This document shows, piece by piece, positions 18,611-26,655 of a DNA stretch of 64,000 nucleotides. Positions within the stretch are counted from its first letter, which is position 1. Each line of letters starts with the position of its first letter. Position numbers and translations under genes: made by a program. The DNA comes from Pleionea litopenaei (GTDB lineage: Bacteria; Pseudomonadota; Gammaproteobacteria; Enterobacterales; Kangiellaceae). The stretch spans positions 124,001 to 188,000 of the forward strand of contig NZ_CP133548.1 of assembly GCF_031198435.1 (NCBI RefSeq), given 5' to 3'. Under the pieces are notes generated by a model, which saw nothing but the letters and a program-made list of their open reading frames with translations, did not search any database and was not told the origin of the DNA.

Positions 18611-18669
18611 TAACGGTGCTCTGTTACGGTACTCTGTATCGGTGCCAAAAAAGTATCGGTGCCAAAAAA
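18611..18669. repeat. Short tandem repeats between convergent genes
   Basis: A 17-base unit GTATCGGTGCCAAAAAA occurs twice in direct tandem (18636-18652 and 18653-18669). Just upstream a related 13-base unit, ACGGTxCTCTGT, is repeated in degenerate form from 18611. The repeats lie outside genes. Confidence 0.7.
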
Positions 18670-18692
18670 TCTTTGGCTGAACGATTAACTTT

Positions 18693-20471
18693 CTAGAAAA
18701 GACGTTCGTCAATCTCCATTAAGTTATCGGCACCACTTTTGATGGCCGCAGCGTGTGTTTTTACTCGGGGTAAAATTCGCTGAAAATAAAATTGGCAAGT
18801 CGCCAGTTTACTTTTTGCCAAGTCTGAGTCTGCATCTTTATTCCGCGCAGCGTAGGCCAGTTGTAGCCAAATAAAGCCAAGGTAAATGTAGCCAGAGTAC
18901 ATGAGGTAGTCAAAGGCGGCTGCGCCCACTTCCTCGCGGTCTTTACCAGCTTTACGAGCGACGGTTAGTGTCAACATAAACCATTTTCGGATCAAGGTTT
19001 TCAAGTCACTGGCGAGAGGCTTGAGTTGTTTATCTTGCTGAGCATCTTTCAAAAAGTATTTCATTTTCTTCTGTATGCGTCGCAAGGTATGCAGCTTATC
19101 CATTAGGATTTTTCGACCGAGCAGGTCAAGTGCTTGAATGCCATTAGTACCTTCGTAAATTTGCGAGATCCGAACGTCACGGGCATATTGCTCCATTCCC
19201 CATTCGCTGATGTAACCGTGTCCACCCAGCACTTGCATTCCTAAGTTAGTTGCTTCATGGCCAGTTTCCGTCATAAACGCTTTGCAAATAGGGGTTAGAA
19301 AGCTGAGCTCTTTAAGCGCTTTCTCTTTGCGTTCTCCTTCAGCTTTAAGCTCTGTGTCGACTAAGGTCGCCGTGTAGTAAGCCAGAGCGCGATTGCCCTC
19401 GGCAAAGGCTTTTTGGGTGAGTAACATTCGTCTGACATCAGGGTGAACAATAATCGGGTCTGCGGCTTTGTCCGGTGCTTTAGCGCCAGATAATGCGCGC
19501 ATTTGTAAGCGGTCTTTGGCATAGGCTAACGCACCTTGATAAGAACTCTCTGCCAATGCTTGACCTTGCTGTGCTGTGCCCAGACGAGCAGCGTTCATCA
19601 TCGTGAACATATAGTTCAGACCTTTATTTGGCTCGCCAATTAATACGCCTTCGGCTTCGTCGAAATTTAATACAGCCGTGGCGGAGGCTTTGATACCCAT
19701 TTTGTGTTCGATCGATCCGCAGAACACCGGGTTGCGTTGGTCGGTCACTCCATTGTCATCCACTTTAAATTTCGGCACGATGAATAATGAGATCCCACGA
19801 GTGCCTTCCGGAGCATCAGGGAGTCTCGCTAACACAAGATGAATGATGTTTTCGGTAAGATCGTGCTCACCTGCAGAGATAAAAATCTTTGTACCCGAAA
19901 TGGCGTAGGTTCCATTCTCATTGGGTTCAGCTTTTGTTCGCAAAATACCTAAGTCAGAGCCACAGTGTGGTTCAGTCAAACACATGGTTCCGGTCCATTG
20001 GCCACTGACAAGGTTGGGTAAGTACAATTGTTTTTGTTCTTTGGAACCATGCGCATGTAAAGCCTCAATGACACCCTGGCTAAGCCCTGGGTACATTCCC
20101 CAAGACATATTTGCCGATGAGACCATTTCGCCGAGGACCGTCGAAAGTGAATAGGGTAGACCTTGGCCACCAAACTCAGGATCACTGGTTAGGGCTGGCC
20201 AGCCATTGTCGCAATATTGTTGGTAGGCCTCTTTAAATCCACTCGGAGTGGTGACTTCATGGCCATCGATTTGACAACCTTGTTCATCACCGCTTTGATT
20301 AATCGGAGCAAGGACTTCTTGAGAGAATTTCGCGCCTTCTTCTAAAATGGCGTTAATGAGCTCTTCGTCAGCGGCTTCTTCGAAACCGTACTTTTTGTAG
20401 TGCTCGGTTATCTTTAACCAGTCGTGGAGTAGAAATTGAATATCGTTAATAGGAGCTTGATAGTTTGCCAT
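18693..20471 (-). CDS. Acyl-CoA dehydrogenase, long form with C-terminal extension
   Basis: A 592-residue FAD enzyme that introduces the trans-2 double bond in acyl-CoA during beta-oxidation. Signatures are MCLTEPHCGSDLG for FAD binding, SGTKIFISAGEHDL, HKMGIKASATAVLNF, LGMQVLGGHGYISEWGMEQY and the catalytic-Glu region QIYEGTNGIQALDLLGRK. The extra C-terminal helical domain of about 130 residues is typical of the family annotated as acyl-CoA dehydrogenase C-terminal domain or DmdC-like, so the preferred chain length is unknown. The GAGG ribosome site overlaps a GGTCAGACC element. The promoter holds a FadR-like operator, which supports a role in fatty-acid degradation. Confidence 0.9.
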   Translation of the reverse strand: MANYQAPINDIQFLLHDWLKITEHYKKYGFEEAADEELINAILEEGAKFSQEVLAPINQSGDEQGCQIDGHEVTTPSGFKEAYQQYCDNGWPALTSDPEFGGQGLPYSLSTVLGEMVSSANMSWGMYPGLSQGVIEALHAHGSKEQKQLYLPNLVSGQWTGTMCLTEPHCGSDLGILRTKAEPNENGTYAISGTKIFISAGEHDLTENIIHLVLARLPDAPEGTRGISLFIVPKFKVDDNGVTDQRNPVFCGSIEHKMGIKASATAVLNFDEAEGVLIGEPNKGLNYMFTMMNAARLGTAQQGQALAESSYQGALAYAKDRLQMRALSGAKAPDKAADPIIVHPDVRRMLLTQKAFAEGNRALAYYTATLVDTELKAEGERKEKALKELSFLTPICKAFMTETGHEATNLGMQVLGGHGYISEWGMEQYARDVRISQIYEGTNGIQALDLLGRKILMDKLHTLRRIQKKMKYFLKDAQQDKQLKPLASDLKTLIRKWFMLTLTVARKAGKDREEVGAAAFDYLMYSGYIYLGFIWLQLAYAARNKDADSDLAKSKLATCQFYFQRILPRVKTHAAAIKSGADNLMEIDERLF

Positions 20472-20472
20472 C

Positions 20473-20481
20473 GGTCTGACC
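20473..20481 (-). promoter_or_regulatory. Second GGTCAGACC element overlapping the ribosome site of the acyl-CoA dehydrogenase gene
   Basis: On the minus strand this reads GAGGTCAGACCGATG, where GAGG is the ribosome site and ATG the start. The 9-base near-palindrome GGTCAGACC is identical to the core of the upstream operator, 37 bases away centre to centre. Confidence 0.35.
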
Positions 20482-20500
20482 TCGAATAATGCTTTTTCTT

Positions 20501-20529
20501 AACATAACTGGTCAGACCAATATGATCAA
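20501..20529 (-). promoter_or_regulatory. Promoter with FadR-like operator in its spacer
   Basis: On the minus strand TTGATC (20529-20524) and TATGTT (20506-20501) form -35 and -10 boxes with an exact 17-base spacer. Inside the spacer is the perfect palindrome TGGTCAGACCA (20509-20519). The plus-strand string AACTGGTCAGACCAATA (20506-20522) is close to the E. coli FadR consensus AGCTGGTCCGACNTGTT as I remember it. A bound regulator would block RNA polymerase directly. Confidence 0.55.
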
Positions 20530-20576
20530 GTTATTCTGCGACAGAATGTACTAAAAATCTCGACACTTCTTAATCG

Positions 20577-22070
20577 CTAATGTCGGTTTCGTCGCTGTCT
20601 CAAGATTTGGTTAATCTGGTCTATTTTTGCCCGGATTCGGGTCGTTGCGTAAGGATCTTCCGTTGAACGGCCTAAGGCAATTTCGAACTGCGCTAGTGCT
20701 CCTTGTAAGTCACCGGTGGCGTACAAGTACTGTCCTTGCGACTCGTGTACCTCATTTAGATGACCTGACAGGCTCTGCGCTTCACTCAGGAGTTTAAACA
20801 TTTGCGGTTCTTGAGCATCTTCATAGGCGTGTTCGAGCAGTAAAACTCGTGCCTTTTGTGGTTGTTCGTCAGCCATCAATAATTTGGCGTAGGTCATAAT
20901 TAACGGGTAACTGGTCGGGGTAGTTTTTAACTCACTCTCTAAAAACGGCAATCCTTTAGCTGGCTGATTCGCCGCTAAATAAGCCTCAGCTAAACTGACC
21001 AAATAAATGAGGTTGCGTTGTCTTTGAAAGTAAAGTTGTTTCAGTATATCGATCGCTAACGCATTGTTTTGAACTTTTAGACTCAACATGGCCAATCGAT
21101 AGTGCTGTAGTTCATCGTTCAACTGGTTATCTTGATAAAGGGCCTGCAGCTCTTTGTAATGAGAGTTTGCTTTTTTGTCTTCATTCACCGACAGTCTGGT
21201 TTTAATGAGTTGAAATTCGAGCGAGTCTACATTGGCTGGCTCAGGCATCGAGCGGGCTCGAGCTCGCGCGTCTGAAATTCGAGTTTGGTTAACTGGGTGA
21301 GTTCGCAAAAATTCTGGTGGTTGTCTTAAATAGCGAGTCGCTTGTTGCATTTTCTCAAAGAAACCAGCCACCGCGGCAGGATCAAATCCCGCTCGACTCA
21401 TCGCTAATATTCCGATGCGATCGGCTTCTTTTTCATTTTCTCGGGTATGATTAATAATCGCTTGTTGAAGGCCTGCATTGGCGGTTGCCATCATACCTAT
21501 GCCAGCTTCAGGGTTTTGACTCGCCACCAATATACCGCCGATGAATGACGCAAGCGCGGGGAAGCTCAGTTGTTGCATTCGTTCCATACGACGGGCTAAA
21601 TGCCGTTGTGTAACGTGAGCGATTTCATGTCCTAAAACCGCGGCTAATTCACTTTCGGAGTCAGCCGCCGAAATTAACCCTGAGTGAGTGCCAATGTAAC
21701 CGCCCGGTAACGCAAAAGCATTGAGCGTGGGATCTTGAATGATGAAAAAATAGAAGCGACGATCTTGAGCGTCTGGGTTTTGCTCGACCAACTTAAAACC
21801 AAGATGATTGATGTAATCAACGGCGAGAGGATCATGCACCAAAGGCAGATAACGGCGAATCCCCAAAATGTATTCATCACCAATGGCCTGTTCTTGGGTA
21901 ACTGATAAAATTCTCGAGGTACTGCTTCCAAGCTCTGGAAGTGATGGGTTGGCGGCGAAGACTATGCCTGATGCCGCGATGGCGGATACAGCCAGATTTC
22001 TCAGAGCTCGCAAAGACAATGACATAAAATTGCTCATACTGTTTTGATAATGATTGGAATCGAAACGCAA
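20577..22070 (-). CDS. bepA: Periplasmic M48 metalloprotease/chaperone BepA with TPR domain
   Basis: A 497-residue protein that helps LptD and BAM assembly and degrades stalled outer-membrane proteins. The zinc site is H148-E149-x-x-H152 (GHEIAHVTQRH), with the third ligand in ENEKEADRIG. A signal peptide precedes it (VSAIAASGIVFAA), and the C-terminal half contains TPRs such as LLEHAYEDAQEP and LQGALAQFEIALGRS. The longest frame starts with TTG at 22070, which has AGGGA eight bases upstream; ATG codons at 22037 and 22025 have no ribosome site. Its neighbours tusA-like, perM-like, bcp, gcvR, dapA and bamC match the Pseudomonas order. Confidence 0.92.
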   Translation of the reverse strand: MRFDSNHYQNSMSNFMSLSLRALRNLAVSAIAASGIVFAANPSLPELGSSTSRILSVTQEQAIGDEYILGIRRYLPLVHDPLAVDYINHLGFKLVEQNPDAQDRRFYFFIIQDPTLNAFALPGGYIGTHSGLISAADSESELAAVLGHEIAHVTQRHLARRMERMQQLSFPALASFIGGILVASQNPEAGIGMMATANAGLQQAIINHTRENEKEADRIGILAMSRAGFDPAAVAGFFEKMQQATRYLRQPPEFLRTHPVNQTRISDARARARSMPEPANVDSLEFQLIKTRLSVNEDKKANSHYKELQALYQDNQLNDELQHYRLAMLSLKVQNNALAIDILKQLYFQRQRNLIYLVSLAEAYLAANQPAKGLPFLESELKTTPTSYPLIMTYAKLLMADEQPQKARVLLLEHAYEDAQEPQMFKLLSEAQSLSGHLNEVHESQGQYLYATGDLQGALAQFEIALGRSTEDPYATTRIRAKIDQINQILRQRRNRH

Positions 22071-22151
22071 AAGAAAGTTCCCTAATTGACTAAACTCAGA
22101 AATACCTCACGTTTTGCTATTAAACCATAGCTTTTTAAATCGCTAGGGAGA

Positions 22152-22184
22152 GTTTACAATGGTTTACATTACCATGTTGTAAAC
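22152..22184. promoter_or_regulatory. Inverted repeat between bepA and the tusA-like gene
   Basis: GTTTACAA at 22152-22159 and TTGTAAAC at 22177-22184 are perfect 8-base arms, extended inward by TGG/CCA with two unpaired bases. It lies in the divergent intergenic region and is a candidate operator. It includes AATGGTTTACAT (22158-22169), also present upstream of gcvR. Confidence 0.4.
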
Positions 22185-22213
22185 GTAATGAGAACTGAAT
22201 AAGGTGTAGCAAC

Positions 22214-22453
22214 GTGCTCAGCGACTGTCGAGAGTTAACCTGTCCATGGCTATTGGTCAAGGTAAAGCAGCAGTTATCTAAGCTACCGGCTGGTAGCAAA
22301 CTTGAAGTCTGGGCGAGTGATCCCTCTTTTCTGAGTGATATTCAAAAGCTTGCTCAAAAAGGCAGCATTGAAGTAATTAACAACGTAGCAAAAGAGCAGT
22401 TTTATATTGTTGAAATTCAAAATCGATGTGATTATCCATTCACTAGCAACTAA
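22214..22453 (+). CDS. TusA-family sulfur carrier protein
   Basis: A 79-residue protein of the TusA/SirA/YedF family, which passes persulfide sulfur in tRNA thiolation, molybdenum cofactor metabolism and related pathways. The N-terminal motif is CRELTCPWLLVKVKQQL: the active Cys-Pro is present, but the second Pro of the usual CPxP is replaced by Leu. The start is GTG. The location between bepA and the perM-like gene matches the TusA-like gene PA1006 of Pseudomonas aeruginosa, which is linked to molybdenum homeostasis. Fifteen bases separate it from the next gene. Confidence 0.8.
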   Translation: MLSDCRELTCPWLLVKVKQQLSKLPAGSKLEVWASDPSFLSDIQKLAQKGSIEVINNVAKEQFYIVEIQNRCDYPFTSN

Positions 22454-22468
22454 CGGCATACATCCACT

Positions 22469-23557
22469 ATGACCAAACTGTTTATTCGATGGTTTAAGCG
22501 CAACTTCTCAGATCCACAGGCGGTCGTTCTGTTGATGATTCTGTTGGGCGGCTTTTTACTGATTTACACCTTGTCCGATATTTTAGCGCCTGTGTTTGTC
22601 GCTATTGTATTGGCTTACCTTTTAGATTGGATTGTTCATTTGTTAAGTCGCAAAGGCATTCCGCGAAGGTGGGGAGTGGTGATGGTTTTCAGTGGCTTTG
22701 TCACGGTTACTTTGTTGCTCACTTTGGGTGTTATTCCGCTGATTTGGCAACAACTCGAAACGCTTGTGGTCGATGCGCCTAATATGATGAATAAAGTGAA
22801 AACGACATTAGACGCTTTACCTGAGCAATACCCTAATTTTATTAGTGCACAACAAGTGAATGAACTTTATCACTCGTTAGGTGAGAAAATGGGGAGCTTT
22901 GGACAACTCGTTGTATCGCTTTCTTTAAGTTCTTTGTTAAATGCCGCTGCTTTACTGGTTTACGCTATTCTTGTGCCTTTGATGTTGTTTTTCTTTCTGA
23001 AAGATAAGCACCAAATTATTCAGTGGTTTCTGCGTTGGTTGCCCGCTGAACGCTATCTAGCCAATCGAGTATGGGTAGAGGTGAATGCTCAAATCGGCAA
23101 TTATATACGTGGAAAAGTGTTGGAGATTTTTATCGTTGGCGCTTGTAGTTTTGTGTTTTTCAGTTTTATAGGTCTTCGCTATTCGTTGCTGCTTGGTGTG
23201 CTGGTAGGATTTTCAGTATTAATTCCTTATATCGGAGCGGCAGTTGTCACCATACCGGTAGCGCTAGTAGGCTATTTTCAATGGGGATTTGAGAGTCAGT
23301 TTTTCTGGTTATTGTTTGGTTACGGAGTCATTCAAGCTCTTGATGGTAATGCGCTCGTTCCCTTCTTATTTTCTGAGGCGGTGAATTTACATCCCGTCGC
23401 CATTATTATTGCCGTGCTCTTCTTTGGTGGGGTTTGGGGATTCTGGGGAGTATTCTTTGCCATTCCATTGGCCACACTGGTGAAAGCGGTGATCAGTGCT
23501 TGGGATGAAGTTAAAACGAACGATGATGACGAAAGCGAAATTATTGCAGAGTCTTAA
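22469..23557 (+). CDS. perM: AI-2E/PerM family permease
   Basis: A 362-residue membrane protein of the AI-2E transporter family. Helices are evident at the N-terminus (VLLMILLGGFLLIYTLSDIL), a paired set near residues 68-95, then at 148-175 and a C-terminal group including GVLVGFSVLIPYIGAAVVTI and GGVWGFWGVFFAIPLATLVK, the latter being the family signature. Members move diverse solutes, possibly by cation exchange, and the substrate here is unknown. It is probably co-transcribed with the tusA-like gene. The symbol follows position: the E. coli perM/yfgO gene lies next to bepA too. Confidence 0.8.
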   Translation: MTKLFIRWFKRNFSDPQAVVLLMILLGGFLLIYTLSDILAPVFVAIVLAYLLDWIVHLLSRKGIPRRWGVVMVFSGFVTVTLLLTLGVIPLIWQQLETLVVDAPNMMNKVKTTLDALPEQYPNFISAQQVNELYHSLGEKMGSFGQLVVSLSLSSLLNAAALLVYAILVPLMLFFFLKDKHQIIQWFLRWLPAERYLANRVWVEVNAQIGNYIRGKVLEIFIVGACSFVFFSFIGLRYSLLLGVLVGFSVLIPYIGAAVVTIPVALVGYFQWGFESQFFWLLFGYGVIQALDGNALVPFLFSEAVNLHPVAIIIAVLFFGGVWGFWGVFFAIPLATLVKAVISAWDEVKTNDDDESEIIAES

Positions 23558-23682
23558 CCAACCATCACAATCAAAGCTTTCTTACGACGGAGCTAAGATT
23601 TAATTATCAAGTCTTAATTATCGAGATTTGAACGAAAGAAACGGATGGTAAAAAGTAAGTTTAAACCTTTAAGATGAAGTAT

Positions 23683-23720
23683 AAAAAAGAGTCAAGGATG
23701 TTTGTCCTAGACTCTTTTTT
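23683..23720. terminator. Bidirectional intrinsic terminator between perM and the phoH-like gene
   Basis: AAAAAAGAGTC at 23683-23693 pairs with GACTCTTTTTT at 23710-23720, with AGGA/TCCT continuing the stem inward. A and T tracts on each side suit both convergent transcripts. Confidence 0.85.
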
Positions 23721-23839
23721 ATTGGTGCGTTTTATTGTTGATGCGCTTTTTTATAGATGCACTTAGTTTATTAACACCCTGCTTAGCACGTCCCAAGGTT
23801 TAACTCTTCGTTGTTAACGTCTTCTCTTTTATGAGTAGA

Positions 23840-25252
23840 CTACAGTTCATCCGATGCGAAGTCGGCTAATCGAGAGCGCTCGCCTCGTTGCAGTGTAATG
23901 TGGCCTGAGTGTTCCCACTTTTTAAAACGATCCACCACGTAGGTCAAACCTGAACTGGTATCCGTTAAGTAGGGCGTATCTATTTGCGCCACATTCCCCA
24001 AGCAGATGACTTTGGTTCCTGGTCCGGCTCGAGTAATTAAGGTTTTCATTTGTTTAGAGGTTAAATTTTGAGCCTCATCGATGATCACTATCTTGTTTAA
24101 AAAGGTCCGGCCACGCATAAAGTTAAGTGAGCGAACTTTTAACCACTTTCGTAAAATGTCTTGGGTCGCCTGCTGGCTCCAGTCGTCTTCCGCTGAGCCA
24201 GGCGCAAGCACTTCTAAGTTGTCCATTAATGCACCCATCCAAGGCGTCATTTTCTCTTCTTCAGTTCCGGGTAAAAAGCCAATGTCTTCACCAACGGAAA
24301 TCGTTACTCGGGTAACGACGACTTCTTTATACAGCTTTTGTTCTATGGTTTGTTCCAGTGCCGCGGCCAGCGCGAGTAAGGTTTTTCCTGTACCAGCAGG
24401 GCCTTGTAATGAAACAAAGTCGACGTCAGGATCCATGAGTAAATTTAAAGCATAACTTTGCTCTCTATTGCGAGCGGTAATGCCCCAAACATTATGGTTT
24501 TGTTGTCGAAAGTCACGGGCTAGTTCGATGGTCGCTTCTTCATTTTCAATGGTTCTAACGATGGCTTCAAAGCCATCGCCGTTAGTCGTGTAAAGGAACA
24601 TATTGGGTGCCCACTTTTGAACGAGTGGGCCACTGACTTTATAAAAAGTACGTCCTTCTTCTAACCAAGAGTCCATTTCACGACTGTGGGTTTCCCAAAA
24701 GTCATCAGGTAACTCCTGAGTTCCAGTAAATAGGTTTTCTATTTCATCGAGCACTTTGTCGTTGAAATAGTCCTCGGTGTGAACGCCGATGATTTTTGCT
24801 TTAATACGAAGATTGATATCTTTAGAAACTAAAGTGACTTGACGCTCCGGATAGCGGTCGGTAAGTCGTAGAGCAATATTTAAAATCGTGTTATCGACTT
24901 TGGTTCCCGGTAACGATGTCGGCAATGAGTCGGCATGTTCGCGCATTTGAAAGAAGATTCGTCCTTGACGAGTCTTTTCATCGTTGGCGTAAGGTGTATC
25001 ACTAAGAGGGATACCTTGCTCTATTTCTTCGGCGGTTGCACCGTTCATTATTTCGTCTAAATAGCGACTCACTTGGCGAACATTTCGGGCAACTTCTGAA
25101 ACTCCCTTCTTGCCGTTGTCGAGTTCTTCTAACACGACCATGGGAAGGTAGATGTCGTGTTCGGCGAAGCGGAACAATGCACTGGGATCATGCATGAGTA
25201 CATTCGTATCAAGTACAAAAATTCTTTTGCCTTTGAACTTGCGTCTTGCCAT
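23840..25252 (-). CDS. PhoH-like ATPase with N-terminal PIN domain (PhoH2 type)
   Basis: A 470-residue protein joining a PIN ribonuclease-like domain (residues about 8-150; RIFVLDTNVLMHDPSALF and VVLEELDNGKKG hold its acidic residues) to a PhoH P-loop ATPase domain. Walker A is GPAGTGKTLLAL at about residue 284 and Walker B is KIVIIDEAQNLT. PhoH2 proteins studied in mycobacteria couple RNA unwinding to cleavage. Here the gene sits between perM and bcp, an insertion relative to the E. coli order, and is transcribed alone on the minus strand. No antitoxin-like partner gene precedes it. Confidence 0.9.
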   Translation of the reverse strand: MARRKFKGKRIFVLDTNVLMHDPSALFRFAEHDIYLPMVVLEELDNGKKGVSEVARNVRQVSRYLDEIMNGATAEEIEQGIPLSDTPYANDEKTRQGRIFFQMREHADSLPTSLPGTKVDNTILNIALRLTDRYPERQVTLVSKDINLRIKAKIIGVHTEDYFNDKVLDEIENLFTGTQELPDDFWETHSREMDSWLEEGRTFYKVSGPLVQKWAPNMFLYTTNGDGFEAIVRTIENEEATIELARDFRQQNHNVWGITARNREQSYALNLLMDPDVDFVSLQGPAGTGKTLLALAAALEQTIEQKLYKEVVVTRVTISVGEDIGFLPGTEEEKMTPWMGALMDNLEVLAPGSAEDDWSQQATQDILRKWLKVRSLNFMRGRTFLNKIVIIDEAQNLTSKQMKTLITRAGPGTKVICLGNVAQIDTPYLTDTSSGLTYVVDRFKKWEHSGHITLQRGERSRLADFASDEL

Positions 25253-25313
25253 AGCGGTGCCCCTTTAACTAAACGAAAGTAACTGGGTAGCAAGCGCTGA
25301 AAGTTAATTGCTC

Positions 25314-25784
25314 TTATAAGGAAGCAACGACTTCAAGCACTTCGTCGACATGATTTTTGACTTTTACTTTTCGCCATTCATGTACGAGCTTACCGGATTC
25401 ATCAATCACAAAAGTGCTTCTTTCGATTCCCATATACTCTCGACCATAGAGTTTCTTTAGCTTAATCACGTCGAAACTTTGGCACATGGACTCATCTTCG
25501 TCAGATAACAAATCGAAAGGAAACCCTTGTTTTTCTTTGAATCGTTCGTGTGACTTTATGGAGTCTCGAGAGACACCAAGAATGTCGCAGTTGTGTTTCT
25601 GAAACTTCTTGTAGGCTGCTTTAAAGTCTTGACCTTCGGTTGTGCAACCGGGAGTTGCGTCTTTTGGGTAAAAGTAAATGACTAGCTTTTTACCTTTGAA
25701 GTCTTTTAAGGAGAGAGTTTGTTCACCCGTTGCTGGGCGTTTGAAGTTTGGGGCTTTTTTGCCAATTAACGGTGCATTTGCCAA
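25314..25784 (-). CDS. bcp: Thiol peroxidase Bcp (PrxQ family peroxiredoxin)
   Basis: A 156-residue peroxiredoxin that reduces peroxides using thioredoxin or another thiol. The peroxidatic Cys is Cys47 in KDATPGCTTEGQDF. The resolving Cys found five residues later in E. coli-type Bcp is replaced by Gln52, so this is a one-Cys variant unless Cys101 (ESMCQSF) or Cys66 takes that role. Length and the DLLSDEDE segment are typical. It lies 82 bases downstream of gcvR on the same strand, matching the gcvR-bcp order of E. coli. Confidence 0.92.
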   Translation of the reverse strand: MANAPLIGKKAPNFKRPATGEQTLSLKDFKGKKLVIYFYPKDATPGCTTEGQDFKAAYKKFQKHNCDILGVSRDSIKSHERFKEKQGFPFDLLSDEDESMCQSFDVIKLKKLYGREYMGIERSTFVIDESGKLVHEWRKVKVKNHVDEVLEVVASL

Positions 25785-25866
25785 TGCTTGGCCTCCGCAT
25801 AGATTTTAGTTTTTTCAGACTGTTCATTAAAATCTACGCCATTCTAAAAGAGCTTGCAAGGAGTGA

Positions 25867-26403
25867 TTAACAGTTTTTTAGTAATGTTATTTCTGCTTGC
25901 AGATTTTGTTCCGAACAAAACTGTTCGAATTTTAATCTAATGTCATCGGGTGATTGTTCATCACTCAAAGAAACCGTTAGTTTTACTTCACCAGAATATT
26001 GGTCGCTTTGTGGTGAGAGTAATGTTCGGCAATTGAGTTCTTCGATGTTGATGGTATTTTGAGCAAAGAATTCGGTTATGTTTTTAATGATGGTGCGGTC
26101 AGAAATGTTCGAAAAGGTGACGCGGTAAGGCGTCATTTTAGGTTGATTGATAGGTTTGTCGGATCGCTTGATCATAGTTAACATACCAAGTTGTTGAGCT
26201 TTCACCGGAAGTTGGTGCTCAAGCTTAGTCAGTGCGTTCCATGGACCGGTCACTTCCATTATCACGGCAAACTCTTTACTCATAACCGTCATGTGACTTT
26301 CTGAAATGGTTGCGCCAAAGCTTTGTACCAATTGAACAATATCATTGGTCATGCCTGGTCGATTTGGAGCGATTGCTGAGACGATTAATTGTGCACTCAT
26401 CAT
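25867..26403 (-). CDS. gcvR: Glycine cleavage system repressor GcvR (two ACT domains)
   Basis: A 178-residue protein with two ACT domains: LIVSAIAPNRPGMTNDIVQL starts the first and PYRVTFSNISDRTIIKNIT the second. In E. coli GcvR binds GcvA and glycine to control gcvTHP. Two consecutive ATGs are available. AGGA lies four bases from the first and seven from the second, so the second (26400) may be used. The gene is divergent from dapA across a 250-base region with a strong dyad. Position beside dapA and bcp agrees with E. coli and Pseudomonas. Confidence 0.88.
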   Translation of the reverse strand: MMSAQLIVSAIAPNRPGMTNDIVQLVQSFGATISESHMTVMSKEFAVIMEVTGPWNALTKLEHQLPVKAQQLGMLTMIKRSDKPINQPKMTPYRVTFSNISDRTIIKNITEFFAQNTINIEELNCRTLLSPQSDQYSGEVKLTVSLSDEQSPDDIRLKFEQFCSEQNLQAEITLLKNC

Positions 26404-26435
26404 TTAATCCTGATTTTGAGATGCGCGGCAGTTTA

Positions 26436-26508
26436 ATGGTTTACATCTCATTTGTCAGCAGGCGTTAAAATAATTGTTTAAAAAACAGACAAATGAGATA
26501 CAACCCAT
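26436..26508. promoter_or_regulatory. Long inverted repeat between gcvR and dapA
   Basis: ATCTCATTTGTC at 26445-26456 and GACAAATGAGAT at 26488-26499 are perfect 12-base arms 31 bases apart. With mismatches the arms extend to 21 bases (18 of 21 matching; 26436-26456 and 26488-26508). It starts about 30 bases from the gcvR start codon and more than 140 bases before dapA, so an operator or a leader hairpin for gcvR is likelier than for dapA. Confidence 0.5.
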
Positions 26509-26655
26509 GCCATTGTTTGCTGAGTTGTTACTCGATTAACTCGCAGGGTATTCCTTAAATTTATCGCTCTCTTTTATAGCGCTTGTACTTGTCCGCGGGC
26601 ATGAGTAACATATCGCACCTTGTTTTAGCCATTTACCACCAGACGAGATATTGAA

